A stretch of 64,000 nucleotides of DNA, taken from Asterochloris sp. CNOR1. Its lineage: Eukaryota > Chlorophyta > Trebouxiophyceae > Trebouxiales > Trebouxiaceae. Made by a program: the position numbers and the translations under genes. The notes under the pieces were generated by a model. The model saw only the letters and a list, made by a program, of their open reading frames with translations, was not told the origin of the DNA and did not search any database. The stretch covers positions 124,001-188,000 of the forward strand of contig OZ017749.1 of the NCBI GenBank assembly GCA_963969365.1, written 5' to 3'. Below are positions 20,862 to 32,105 of this stretch, in pieces (within the stretch, counting starts at the first letter, position 1; each line of letters opens with the position of its first letter).

Positions 20862-23800
20862 TCAGTACAGGCCCACGCACACACTGACGGAAGCCCCAGA
20901 TATGCAATGAACAACAGGAAGAGCTTCACGTAGTGTCCAGGTTGAACAGCGGGTGCCTGACAAGCTCACCGTGGGAATGATGCTCATGCTCTTCTTGGGT
21001 ATGTGGAAGATGTGCAGCACAATGATGACAATGATGCCTATCACTATGAGCAGCACAAAGGCCATGATGCACCTGCAGGAGCACGGCGCAGCTCGTTGCA
21101 TGTCCGCAAGGGCTGGCTTATTGTCTGGCTGTGATGTGCTGCCTGTCAGCTCTTTGCACTGGTCAGCTTCAAACGTATCTGGCTATGTCAGAAATTTGCC
21201 TGCTGCACATGAGCTGGCGTGGAACTCCTTGCTGGCAAAGCTCTGCACAGCCCTGCTGCTGCGGTCATATTGCAGTGTCTGAGGCGGCGTGACAGCTGTC
21301 AAGTCTGCAGACTGCTTCGCTGCTGTTGGTCACAAGGCCCACCACATGGTGTGTGGCACTCTGTGGACTGCACTGCTGCTGGTGGTCTCAAGGCCTCTAC
21401 CAGTTGGAGCCTGGCACTTCCTAGGTTGCGCTGCTGGTAAAGGTAACACAGCCCAGCAAACATGACCCCCAAGCACCCACTTGTCGGTGGCAATGCCGCG
21501 CGTGATGTCACGGATGACCTGCCGCGCCTTCTTGAGGCTAAACTGGATCTGGTCCAGATCGTCCACCACCCGCTCCAGCTGCTTAGTCTGGTCGTGCAGC
21601 GTCTCGGCTGTCTTGGTGCCTACCTGCAGACACACCAGCCATGCCTGCTCAGGAGACATGCCCTGCTAGGTGAAGAGGTTCCGTCTGAGAGGTGATTGCA
21701 GCCCCTGCCATGTTGCCTGGAGCCCACAAAACCAGCCCTGTGGGGTGGTGCAGCGTCGCAGCCGCCTTGGCTTGCGGACAGGCTGATATGCCTGTAAAGC
21801 TGTGCTGTCCGAAATTCACATCAACTCTTTCTGGTCAAGCAGCGCCTCGGCCAACTAAGAGCCCACCAGGAAGCATGCTAGCCCTGATCAGATCCCGTGC
21901 ATGCTCAGCTTGCTTTGTGCACACAAGCTCCTGTCTGGGCACCGCACCACCCGCAGCAAACCCCACAAGCTGCGCTCTGCAGGCGGACATGTGGGACCAT
22001 GCAGACTGCCTTACTCCTGCATGGGCGTGATTGTGCAGCAATTGGGCCAGGAGCCCATAGCTCATGCTTGACATGCCTGTGCGAGCTTTCCGTGCAAATG
22101 GAGCTCTCTGTGCAGCTGCAAGTATGCAGACACTGTCTAGGTGCGGGCCTGCAGAACACAGTTTGAACTCTAAGCATAAAGCGACCTACCCTTTTAATTG
22201 GCTGCCCTGCCATGCCATGCTCCCAGAAATTGGCAACGCACGGCCGCCTGCTGTACCATGCGCAGCAGCCTGACTGTTTGCTATCATAGTCCTTCACTCC
22301 AACCCCCTTGATCACCTCAATGGCCTGCGCAACCAGCTTCTCGCTGCGGATCAGGGAGTCCTCTGAGTCCTTGATCTCCTTTCGTGCCTTGATGACCAGC
22401 TCCTGAGTCCCCATGTCTGCACACAGGTGTGGGTGCATATCCCCATGTCTGCAGCCAGAGGTTCGAGAGGGCGCCACTGCACAGTTCCAGAGGTGGATCA
22501 GCATCGCAAGGTCGTCAGCCATGCAGCTGCCTCTGAGCCAACACCCAACCCAGAAGCAGATGGCAGCTGAGCCATGAGTGGCTCTTGATGCATCTCTGTG
22601 GGCAGTCCAGCACCAACAGTACACCCGCAGCATGTCTGTGCGCAGGTCAGCACCGACGCTGCGCTTGCAGCATGTCTGTTGGATGTGCAGACATGCAGAC
22701 TGTACCCACATGATGCACAGATCAGCAGCACGCCTGCCTGGATGTCTAACCACTGTCAACACTGTCTCAGCACACCTTCACGGTTTGAAGGCCCCTGACC
22801 AGCCAGCCGCAGCGAGCATGCCACACAGCATGGCCCCCAGCACACAGTAACTTCTTTGACTGTGGGCTTCTTCTTGCTTCCAGCCTAGCTGCGCTTGGCT
22901 GTGTAGATCTGTGCAGAGCCCTGACCACAAGTATCTGCAGGTCACTCCATGCAGTCATTTGTTCCAACCACCCTATCCAGCCCAGCCAGCAGGAACCTGT
23001 TGCCCGCCTCCTGCCCAGGCTGATCCTTTTGTTGCTCACCATTCACATCCTTGACCACTGGCCCCTTCTTGGTCCCGATCAGCTCCTGCTTGGCTGTGAT
23101 GTTGGCGCCGCGCTCCTTCTTCATGGCAATGAAGTCGTTCAGCTGCTGCACTAGGCCCTTTTTGCGCGCAGCCAGCTCTGCGGGGGGCATCCCATCAGTG
23201 CGTGCCTCCTGCTCAAAGTCCTTGATGAGCCTGCACACGTAACAAGACCTGATGCAAGCCAGAAGGATCCAGCATCCTTGCTTAGAGGCTCTTGATCAGC
23301 CTGCGGTCAAGTCTAGTCCACGAGCGGTCTGGTCTACGAGCAGCCAGCTGGCTAGGGCCTGAGGGCAGCCGGTGAATGCACAATGCCCCTGCACAGCCTG
23401 CAGCCAGTCACAGCCAATGCTTTGGGACCATCAAGGCTGGGCTCTGCAGCAGCCTCTTGTGCTGATGAGGCGCTGCTCTGTCTGCACGCAACTCCTGCTC
23501 AAAGCTCCAAAAATAGTCTTAAAGGAGCCTGTGCGGGTCAGTGAGTGCGTCCACAGTCTTCAGTGGGCATGCAGGCGAGGCCAGGGCGCCCCACTGCTGT
23601 TCAAAATCGTTCTCACAGTTATGATTGCAGGCACAGGCGCCTGTGTACCTGTGCTTGAGTTGGACTGAACATCACCACACACGGCACTGCACCTCTACAG
23701 GCACCTGCCAGCAGCTGTAGACCTGCACCTGTGTCAGGCTGTCCACACACATGAAGGTAAGCACATGTGAGCTGTCTACCTGAAAGCAGTGAAGGCAGCA

Positions 23801-23991
23801 CAGACTCACGTCTTGGCCTCCTGCATCTTTGTTGTGAGCTCCTTGAGCTGACTGGCCTGCTTGGTGGCATCTGCACTGCTGTCGAGCTTCTTGAAGCCAG
23901 CACCCAGCTCTCGGAACAGCTTCTCCAGTTTGGCCTCCTGCTCATAGCTGCTCTCAGCTGCTGGCGTCTTGGGGGTGCCCGGCTTGGACAT
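20862..23991 (-). CDS. NPSN: novel plant SNARE (NPSN, Qb-SNARE)
   Basis: NPSN proteins are Qb-SNAREs restricted to plants, algae and some protists, acting in plasma-membrane and cell-plate fusion. Five exons join in phase to 279 aa: 23991-23810, 23230-23040, 22416-22304, 21623-21481 and 21072-20862. The N-terminal part forms the Habc-like helices (YEQEAKLEKLFRELG; LIKDFEQEARTDG). The SNARE motif includes LHDQTKQLERVVDDLDQIQF with the likely zero-layer Gln near 189, and ends ATDKCIM. One transmembrane helix follows (about 212-229). Typical NPSNs are about 260-270 aa and stop soon after the helix; here the frame reads on for about 45 residues, so a further 3' intron may have been missed (a GTGAGC lies after SMSIIPT). 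It is divergent with the RING/PHD gene. Confidence 0.93.
22440..22456 (-). repeat. copy of the NPSN exon 3 acceptor
   Basis: On the minus strand the real exon starts CAG/ACATGGGGA at 22416. About 35 bases upstream in the intron the same CTGCAGACATGGGGA string occurs again, followed by non-coding sequence. It is a short example of the junction stutter seen elsewhere. Confidence 0.55.
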
Positions 23992-24326
23992 GCTGCCTCA
24001 CAGGCTGCCTGCCAGGGGGCCAACCCTGCTGCTGCAGGACTGGCAAGCTGCTGTGGCACTTAGCGCGTTGCCTGTGGAAGGGCCTTCTAGCAAGGCTGAA
24101 TGGATTGAGAGAGCCAGCAGAAAGTTGTGCTGGCCTCAAGCTCAGGAACCTGGCCAGGGCATGCTGTCAAAAGCTCCAAACTGAATCACACAGCACTTTG
24201 CCAGTATGACTGGTAGAATAGCTGTGCAGCTACGCTGAATTGAAAATGCCAAAGGCAGGCCACCGCCAGGCAGTGAGGTTCCACAGTGCCTGGTACAAAG
24301 TTTTCGGGACAGGCTGGCAGATCAGC
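23992..24326. promoter_or_regulatory. candidate bidirectional promoter (NPSN / RING-PHD gene)
   Basis: The divergent starts are 335 bp apart (255 bp if the alternative ATG at 24246 is used). The sequence is unremarkable in composition and no TATA-like element stands out. Confidence 0.4.
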
Positions 24327-27300
24327 ATGGTGCAGTGTGGCATCTGCCACGAGGACCCCCTGCCGGGAGGGGAGATCGCCGAGCTGGACTGCTGCTTCCA
24401 CAGGTATGATCAGTCCTCCTCCTCAGAACAAGAACATCGTTGCTGCAGCAAATCGCCTGAAGTGCTCCTGCCCTTGCTTGAAGACTACAGCTGCCATAGC
24501 CCATGGTTGTCATTGCAAGACAGGATGAGTCCTCCTCGTCTTGCTGCAGGTTCTGCGTTCCATGCATCTCCCAGTGGGCCCAGCTGGCTACCATCTGCCC
24601 CTTTGACAGGCAGCCCTTCCGCAGCGTGAAGCGCAAGCGGCTGGACCCTGCAGCCCTGCAGGGCCCAGACCATGTCGAGCTGGGAGCGCTGCCAGGGACA
24701 GTGCTGGAGACGCTGCACTATGAAGAGCGGCAGCAGGTCTGTCTTCTGCCCCAGTGCAGCTGCAACCTGCCTTGAGCTGTTGACAGAAGCCTGGCTGCTG
24801 GCTTGGGCTCCTTACACTCCGCAGCGTGAAGCACAGGCAGTGCTTGGCTGACCCATTTATGCATGTGCTTGACAGGAGTTGACATCACACCTTACACTGT
24901 GCTGCAGATCTGGGTTGCATTGATACCAGGCCTCAGCTGCAGTCATTGCACTTGAGCTTTCCTGGCCTGATGCACCCGGGCACCGTCTGCACAGCTTGCA
25001 TGCAGGCAGTGCTGTTCAGCATGGCCTGCTCCGTCACCATGGCAGTGCGTGAGGTGACCAGGGTGTTCCACAAAATATGCGTCAGGTGGCCCGGGTTCAG
25101 AGACGCTCCCTCAAGGTGGCGGTATGGGTGGTATGCAAGGCATGCAGGGACTTGCCACCAAGAGTGGCAGCCAATCTACTGCCGCATGCTACACGGACGG
25201 CATTCAATGTGTATTGGCAGCCTGACCCTGCCCATGCACAGTGCATCAAGATGCAACTCACCTGATGCAGATGGGGAAAGAGCAAGTGCACACTTGCAAG
25301 CTTGTTGCACCGCAGGGAGCTCAGGAAGAGGAGGACAGCGCCTCAGATGACCCCCTGGACTCGACGGTGTGCGAGGAATGCGGGGATGGCGGCGATGAGT
25401 CACATCTCATGCTCTGCGATGGTGAGTGCAGGCCGCACCCGTGGTGGGCAGTGGAAACATGGTGCTGTGTGTGGCACTGGACCTGGGGCCTAGTCACCGC
25501 TGCTCATGGGCAGCGCACAATGGCCTGATGGCTGCCTATGCTGCTGTACAACAATGAGCGCCAGCAAGGCCCTGTCTGGTCAGCTCACGGTCTGATGCTT
25601 GACAGCAGAGATGGGCTGAACACTGATGGCAGGCAAGATCCCTCCAAGGCAGACTGGCGCTGGCCCAGCCCAGTGCCATGTGGCTGAGCCTGTGCCAGTA
25701 CAGCATGTCCTGCAAGCCACACATGGCAGCGGCCCCCTCCTTGCAGGACAGAGCATCCAGTGCTGGGGCCGCTGGCCTCTGTGGGCTCACTTTTCTGACC
25801 TGCTGCAGGCTGTGATCTGGCGTGGCACACCTACTGTGCGGGGCTGGATGGGGTGCCGTCAGGAGAGTGGCTCTGCCCAGAGTGCAGAGAGCAGGGTGCG
25901 TCTTGAATCTCTCGTTACTCCTCTGCTTTCCCATGGGCAGTGCCTTGTTGTCCCTGTCCAGCCAACCTGGCTTTTCTGTCCGCCAGCATGCACAGCGTCT
26001 CTTTGCTGATTGGTCACAACAGATGTTCCCTTGCCTGCACTGGGTGCCTGCAAATGCGCGTGGCAGCGCTTGGCTGCTGGTGCTTGACAAGGTGCACTGC
26101 TCACATGCGCCCCTGCTCAGCACCTGACCTGCATTTCGCAAAAAAGTTGCAGCTTGGGGTCCAAAAAGTCACTTCTGTTGCTGCAAATGGGGTTGCGAGG
26201 CCAGAGGTCGCTTGTAACTCTTCAGGATGTAGTACCCATGCAGCTGTGAGCCTCACCAGCATTTAGATTGCTGGTGTCTCCTGACATGCATGACAGTTTT
26301 GCAGTCATCAGCCGCTCGTATTGGTTACGTGCAGATGGGTCTGTGAGCCCCACCCTCGTGCTAGATGCTGACGAGATCGACCTCACCTCGCCAGATGCAG
26401 CCCTGCCAGGAAGTCGCCGCCGCCAGCTGCGAGCAAGACAACCTGTCGAGACGGCCTCCCGCACGCCGCCCAGGCGCAGCGCGCTGCGGCGCACCCTGCG
26501 GGGACGCTCAGCAGCTCGCAGAGGTCGCTCCGCCAGGGTCAGGCAGATTCGTCAGCCCCCCAACCCCCTCACACAGAGAAGGTGGGTCTGCCTCTCCTGT
26601 TCTCTCTGGGCAGCTTCCCAGCAAAGGGACAGCAGCCTCTACAGCTGCATCAGGCGCCGTCTATCATCCCACAGTGCGCTCAGCCGGGCCCATCTGCTTC
26701 TGCTGTCCCCCAAGTGCCCAGCCATATACCAGGTGGTTCAGCACCTGCGCAGCTAGGGCCAGGCTGCCTCTGTGGCCCCTGATGTGCCCTTGCCAGCCCA
26801 CGAACTGAGGTGGGTCAGCAGTTGCTCATGTTTTGCGCAGCTGCTCTGAGGGACAGCATGAGGGGTTCCTGCATTGTGCCGTGGCAGGCCAGCCATGATC
26901 AGCCCGCCTTTGCGGCCCCCAAGCTGCCCAGCAACAGAAGCAGATGGGTGTGTATCCTCTGTCTCTGTCACTGTGAGCACCTGCGCAGCATGGCCCGCAG
27001 CCCTTTGCCAGGTGGCTTTGTCTGCAATGTGAGCAATTGGCAGGCGCTGGGCACGGCAACCTGCAGGGGAGCGGTGCTCGGGATGAGGCCTTGGCAGATG
27101 CCCTGCTGGCTGCCCCACTCTGAACACAAGCTGCTGCTGCAGGACTCAGCAGACTGCTGCTCAGGAAGAAGCCTCAACAGTTGCGCTGCAGGCTGCTCTG
27201 CCTTGAGCACAAGCTGCTGCTGGAGGGCTCAGGAGGCTTCCTGAGGAGCCTCAGCAGATGTTCTGCTGGCCACGCTGCTCTGAACACAAGCTGCTGCTGC

Positions 27301-30300
27301 AGACTCAGAGAAGTGGTGCTCGGGAGAAGGCCTCAGAAGGTGTCCTGCTGAGCGCCCTGTTGTGAGGCGGCAGGACTCAGAGGAGTGCTGCTTCTAAGGA
27401 GGATTCTTCGGCAATTGTCCTGCTGACCGCTCCACTCTGAACACAAGGTGCATCTGCAGGACTGAGAGGACTGTTGCTCAGGAAGAGGCCTCGGCAGATG
27501 CCCTGCTGGCCGCCCTGGAGCGCTCAGTGCGCTTGCGCAGGGCAGCAGGCAATGAACCGAGCATGGACCACAGGTGTGCACCTGGCCCTGCAGTAGCCAG
27601 CATCAGTACCTGGGCAGATCTTGCTTTGTGCAGTCTGCTTGTCAGGGGTTCTCATGTGCTGCCTAAGGCTGCATTTATCCTTGACGCATGTGCTGGTGTT
27701 GTACGTGATGGTTTGCTCTGAACTGCTCATAACAAAGATCAAGTCAAGGACCAAAGGATGAGGCTGCAATGCACTGGCTGCTGAGGCGTCCTTTGCCCTC
27801 ACAGCACTGCATGGCGTTGCTGCCATATCTCCAGTGAAACAGGCTCAAATGTGGTGCTGTTGCTTTGCTTGAAAGGCATAAACCGCTGTAGAGACCTTGC
27901 ACTGGCAATGTAGCACGCCCTCCCCATGTATCATGCGCTGCACTGTGTTGGCCACTTCCAGCACTGATGCACGCCACAAGGCAGCTGGCCCCTCATTAGG
28001 GTTGCCATGTCCTGCAGTCGTGTGGCGGGGCTCAGGGAGACTTGGGAGACCGTCCGATCTGGCAGGGGGACCTTCCCGTCAGCTGCGCAGGCAAGGCAGC
28101 AGACACAGCAGGTCAGCTGCCACTGCCTGGCCCTGCAGCAAATGTTGCTCTGAGACCAGCCTGGCCTTGCAGAAGTTGTCTGCCCTCTCCCACAGGCTGC
28201 TGATGTTTGATACATTCTTCAAAAGCGTGCTGACTGGTTGTGGGTGTGCCTCCGGAGGTACATCTGCCTCTGCCTAGGCTGCACTGTCCCTGCAGGAACC
28301 TGCTGCTGCCTGCCAAGACAGGTACACTCCACCTGCCCTCACGAGCTGTCAGGTGACCAGCAGGTCTCAGCTGCCCGCCCAGTCTCAGACTGGGCCTCCA
28401 GGCGTGCCGCTGTCTGTGGTTTCACCAGCTGCAGGGCTCTGCTGCGCCTGCTGGGGCTGTCGATGCAGGCGCTGTCAGAGGCAGTGCGGGTTTGTGCCGC
28501 TGCCTGTGGTGCCCATAAGCTGTTATTTGCCCTGCAGGGCTCAGCTGGGGCTGCCTGTACTCCAGATGGGGCTGCCTGTACTCCAGATGCAGATGCCTGC
28601 CTCTGGCAGTGGTGCTCACAAGCTGCCAGTGACCTGCAGGGATCAGATGGGCGCAGCAGTACTCCAGGTGACGGTGCCGCGTCTGACAGCAACAGCGATG
28701 TACCGCTGTCCATGGCCAGCCGCTTCAGGAGGGAGATTGCGGCTGCCAGAGAGCGAGGAAGGAGCTTAGCGCGGGTCCCCCCAGGGTGAGCAGGAACCCT
28801 GCCGTGCTCCTGTAGTCAGTAAAAATATCAGAATACCTGCGCAATGCAGACCATTCTACAGACATTGGTTACGCTGTTTGGGTTATTGGTATGCAGCTCA
28901 TGTTGGCGGCCTCTTGCCTTTTGGTTGTGTGGCTTTGGCTGGTGCAGCTGCCATTGATGTGAGCTTGGTCCGGCAGGACCTCTCAAGGATTTAGGGTTTA
29001 AGGTTTTGTCTGCACATGTGACGTGCGGGTTCTGCACAACTGCAGCCATCAGCCCAGTGCTCGCTGGGCACCAGCCTAGTGCTTGGCATGAACCAACTTG
29101 CTGCTGTCTCACTGCATTACGAGCAATTGTTTCTCTTTGATGTCTCTCCCTGAACAGATAGTTTGTGGATGAGCCGCTCTCTGCAGCTGAGCCTGCTGCA
29201 TGCCACATTTGCCACGCTCACAGGCAAGCCTACTTGTGGCACACCCTGCAGGGCATCGCGCCAGCGCCCGCCGCGTGCCTCCGGCCAGCACCGCATCAAT
29301 GTGCAGCGGCACCAGCCTCCAACATCAGCTGTAGTCTCTCAGCAGGGCAGTCCTCCGGGGGCAATACAGACGCTGCCCTTGCAGCAGTGGGCTTTGCGCC
29401 ACGCCAGGCAAAACCCTACAGAAACCCCATGGCGCGGCGTTGAGCCCATCAACCGTGATGGGTCCCCGCCCCCCCGCAGCCCCAGCGGGCGCCCTCATGC
29501 ATGGCAGGCTGCAGCAACGCGCCCCTCAGCAGACCTGCACAGGGCGAGGCACACTGCTGCGGCCGGCAGGTCCCGTCTGCCGCTGGGCCACTGGGCACAG
29601 GCTTCACAGCGGCCTCTGACAGAGCCCATAAACCTCGACAGGTCGCCCCCGCCGCGGCGACCCCTACCGCAGTCGCCTGCGAGACCTGCTCTCAGTGCAG
29701 GGTTGCCTTGGGGTGAGTCCGTGCCAGGCATGCGGCAGCAGCGCCGCTCTGAGGCTCGGGCAGACACAGCCCTGGCTGCTGGCAGGCAGCAAACGCCTCC
29801 CAGGCCCGCTCACATCCGGATTGCGCCCATGGCTGGCCCCACAGCCGTGCGGCAGCTGCCTCCAAGGCCTGCGCACATCAGGAGTGTGCCCATGGCTGGG
29901 CCCACAGCTGTGCCGCAGCAGCAGGCAGCAGCAGGCGCAGGCTCAGGTGTGCACATCCACCACTCCCCTCACCACCAGGCACCGCTTGGCCTGCACCAGG
30001 CACCGCAACATGGCAGCCACTCGGACGCCCTCCTTGGAGATGAGCGCCATGCCACCCCTCAACTGCAGTTCCACCCTGGGCTGGGCCCAGCAGTACAGCT
30101 GAGGCCCCATTCCCCACAGAGAGGCGCGCGCCCTGGCGGCGGCGGCACTGGCCCCGAGGCTCCTGGGAGCGCCATGTGGCCCCAAACTGCGTTTCACCTA
30201 CCAGACAGGGCTGCCCCCTGCCGTGAGGCACAGGCGCAGTCAGGGCCCAAGCGCCCAGCCCCCGACTCCAGCAGCAGCGAGCGCAGCAGCAGCGACCTGC

Positions 30301-31754
30301 TGGCAGAGGCGGGCGTCAAGCGGGCCCGGGCCTCGCCGGCTCCGCGCAGCCAAGCGACAGGTGGGTGCTGTGGGGCCACTGCCATCTCACTGGGTTTGCC
30401 ATTTGGCAGCGAGCGCAGCAGTAGTGACCTGCCAGAGGAGGCGTGTGTCAGGCTGGCTTGTGGCACTGCTGACTCCGCATAGGCCACAGGTGCATGCTGT
30501 TGTGTGATGTGCACTCTTGTCGGTCTAGTGTTGGTGCCGCAGTGAGCACAGCAGCAGTGGTTTAGGGTTTAGGGTTCAGGGTTTCAGGGTTTCAGTCAGC
30601 TAGCGGCTGTTGTCCAGCGGGTCTATGCAGGCAAGCCACAGGTGTGCGTTGGCGCTGTGGTGCCACGCTTGAGAGCCTGGGCCAGATGCTTGTTGCATTC
30701 ACCGCAGCCCTCAAAAGCTCTGCAGCAGCACATGCATGTGTGGTTTGAGTGGTGGCAGTGCTGGTGTTCGTCCCAGAGGCTGTCAAGTGAGGGGAGACAG
30801 CTGCAGGCACAGCGCTGAGCACTTCGACTGCAGAGCACAGGCACTCCCTTTGATGGTCCATTCTGTGCTCTGTTGGCCACCAGAGCTGCGCGTTGCAGCT
30901 GTGCAAACAGGAACCATGTGGGTCTCAACATCAAGCAGGCAGCGCTCTTTCATGTTCTTTCATGGCTGGTGTTGTTGGGCTGTGCCCCCGACTTGAGTTA
31001 TGAGCGCCTGGCAGTGCCTGTCATGGCCCACTGCAATGCTGTCATGCGTTTGCAGGTGATGATCGTGTGAGGAGTTCTGGCAGAAGGCGGCAGGCTCGTC
31101 AGGCAGAGGGCACACAGGCACCGCAAGCTGCTTCTGAGCACGCTCTCAGCGCTGGCTGCAGCGCGACTGCCCATACAGATAGCCCACTGGCAGTGGCCAC
31201 TGCTGCAGAGCTGAGCGCTAGCTTCAGCGACCATGTCTCTGCTCAGGGCGGTTGCGCTGGCTTGCAGCGGCCCCAGCAGGCGGAGGCAAAGCTAGGGGCT
31301 GCTGGCAGCAGCCGCGCCAGGATGGCTGAGAAGGCGGTGCCTCTGAGCAAGGAGGAGGCCGCACAGCAGGTGTGGAGGCTGCATGGGTGGTGAACAGCTG
31401 CTTGAGGTGCAACTTGGCTGCATGCACATATCAATTGTGTTGGTGCAGCTGTGTGTCGTGTCTGTTCTGGCTTCCATGAGCGGCCCCTGCCTTGGCCCCA
31501 TGCAGCATCAGCAGCATATGGCTGAGGGAAAATACAGCAAAGTGTGTGCTCATCTTCCCTGCATTGTGCAGGTGAAAGCAGTCCTCAGACCTCTGTATGA
31601 CAACCGCAGACTGTCCAAAGACCAGTTCAAAGACATTGCAAGGAGCGCGGCACATGCTCTCCGAGACCCTGCCTCTCAGGGCTGCAGCGCCGTGTCCACC
31701 GTGCGGGACCTTCTCACAGCGTCTGGATTGAGCGAAGCTGCCGCCACTCTGTGA
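24327..31754 (+). CDS. PHRF1: RING and PHD finger protein, PHRF1-like
   Basis: PHRF1-type proteins combine an E3 ligase RING with a PHD reader and a C-terminal module linked to RNA polymerase II and chromatin. Exons joined in phase: 24327-24403 and 24550-24736 (RING: CGIC, then CCFHRFCVPC and CPFDR); 25316-25421 and 25809-25895 (PHD: CEECGDGGDESHLMLCDGCD, AWHTYC, WLCPECR); 26335-26581 (Arg-rich); 28640-28785; 29162-30360 (400 codons, Pro/Ser-rich); 31056-31369; 31572-31754. The last exon (VKAVLRPLYDNRRLSKDQFK) matches the conserved PHRF1 C-terminus and ends the protein. An exon near 27488-27571 (EEASADALLAALERSVRLRR) is likely; its link to 26581, and any exon between 24737 and 25315, are unresolved. 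The start could also be 24246. Confidence 0.85.
27084..27487 (+). repeat. five tandem decayed copies ahead of an exon in the PHRF1-like gene
   Basis: Units of about 75-90 bp recur near 27084, 27168, 27246, 27325 and 27399, before the open exon at about 27488. Each has GAACACAAG.TGC.(G/T)CTGCAGGACT-type sequence, a GCTCAGGAAGA block, and a version of GCCTC.GCAGATG.CCTGCTGGC. Only the last copy is open and exon-like. Confidence 0.75.
28540..28640 (+). repeat. short tandem repeats before the 28640 exon
   Basis: A 21-bp unit (GGGGCTGCCTGTACTCCAGAT) is repeated near 28548 and 28569, with related CTGCAGGG.TCAG blocks before and after. It is another case of exon-adjacent duplication in an intron. 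Confidence 0.55.
28989..29006 (+). repeat. telomere-like TTTAGGGTTTAAGG
   Basis: One perfect TTTAGGG followed by a degenerate unit, in the PHRF1-like gene intron before the 29162 exon. Confidence 0.6.
30560..30596 (+). repeat. interstitial telomere-like array (TTTAGGG, TTCAGGG)
   Basis: Two perfect TTTAGGG units are followed by TTCAGGG and GTTTCAGGG variants over about 36 bases. The array sits in the intron between the 29162-30360 exon and the 31056 exon of the PHRF1-like gene, in the G-rich orientation. Confidence 0.85.
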
Positions 31755-32105
31755 TCTTTGTGTGTTGGAAGATGTTGCAAGCAGACACTTAGTTGGGTTG
31801 TTTCCGCAGGTCTGGGTTCTGTGCTGCACTGCTCCCTGCCCCACCCCACATGACATTTCGCTTTGCCCTTGATGCCCAACAGTCTGCTGCTTATATGCTG
31901 CCTCTGTCACATGATTAGTCACATGTGGTGTTCTGCCTGCCCACAGACTTCTGAAAAGATACAATGCATCTAGAAACGGTGGTTATGAAATTATTCTCCC
32001 AGACAAGTCTGCTAGCAGGATATTGCCCTAATCTTATGAAGCATGATGTCAGATGAGCATTGCTTGAATGATGAAATGATTGAATGGAGGATGTGCCTCT
32101 CCTGC
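31755..32105. terminator. shared 3' flank of PHRF1-like gene and RNASEH2A
   Basis: The two genes converge with 351 bp between stops. The right part (31960-32060) is A/T-rich. No TGTAA signal was seen on either strand, so the polyadenylation sites are undefined. Confidence 0.45.

Noticed and set aside
29165-29443. An alternative open frame (VDEPLSAAEPAACHIC...) at the start of the large PHRF1-like exon
   Set aside because: The upstream donor at 28785 leaves two bases, which join in phase only to the 29162/29163 frame; that frame also stays open for 400 codons to a good donor.
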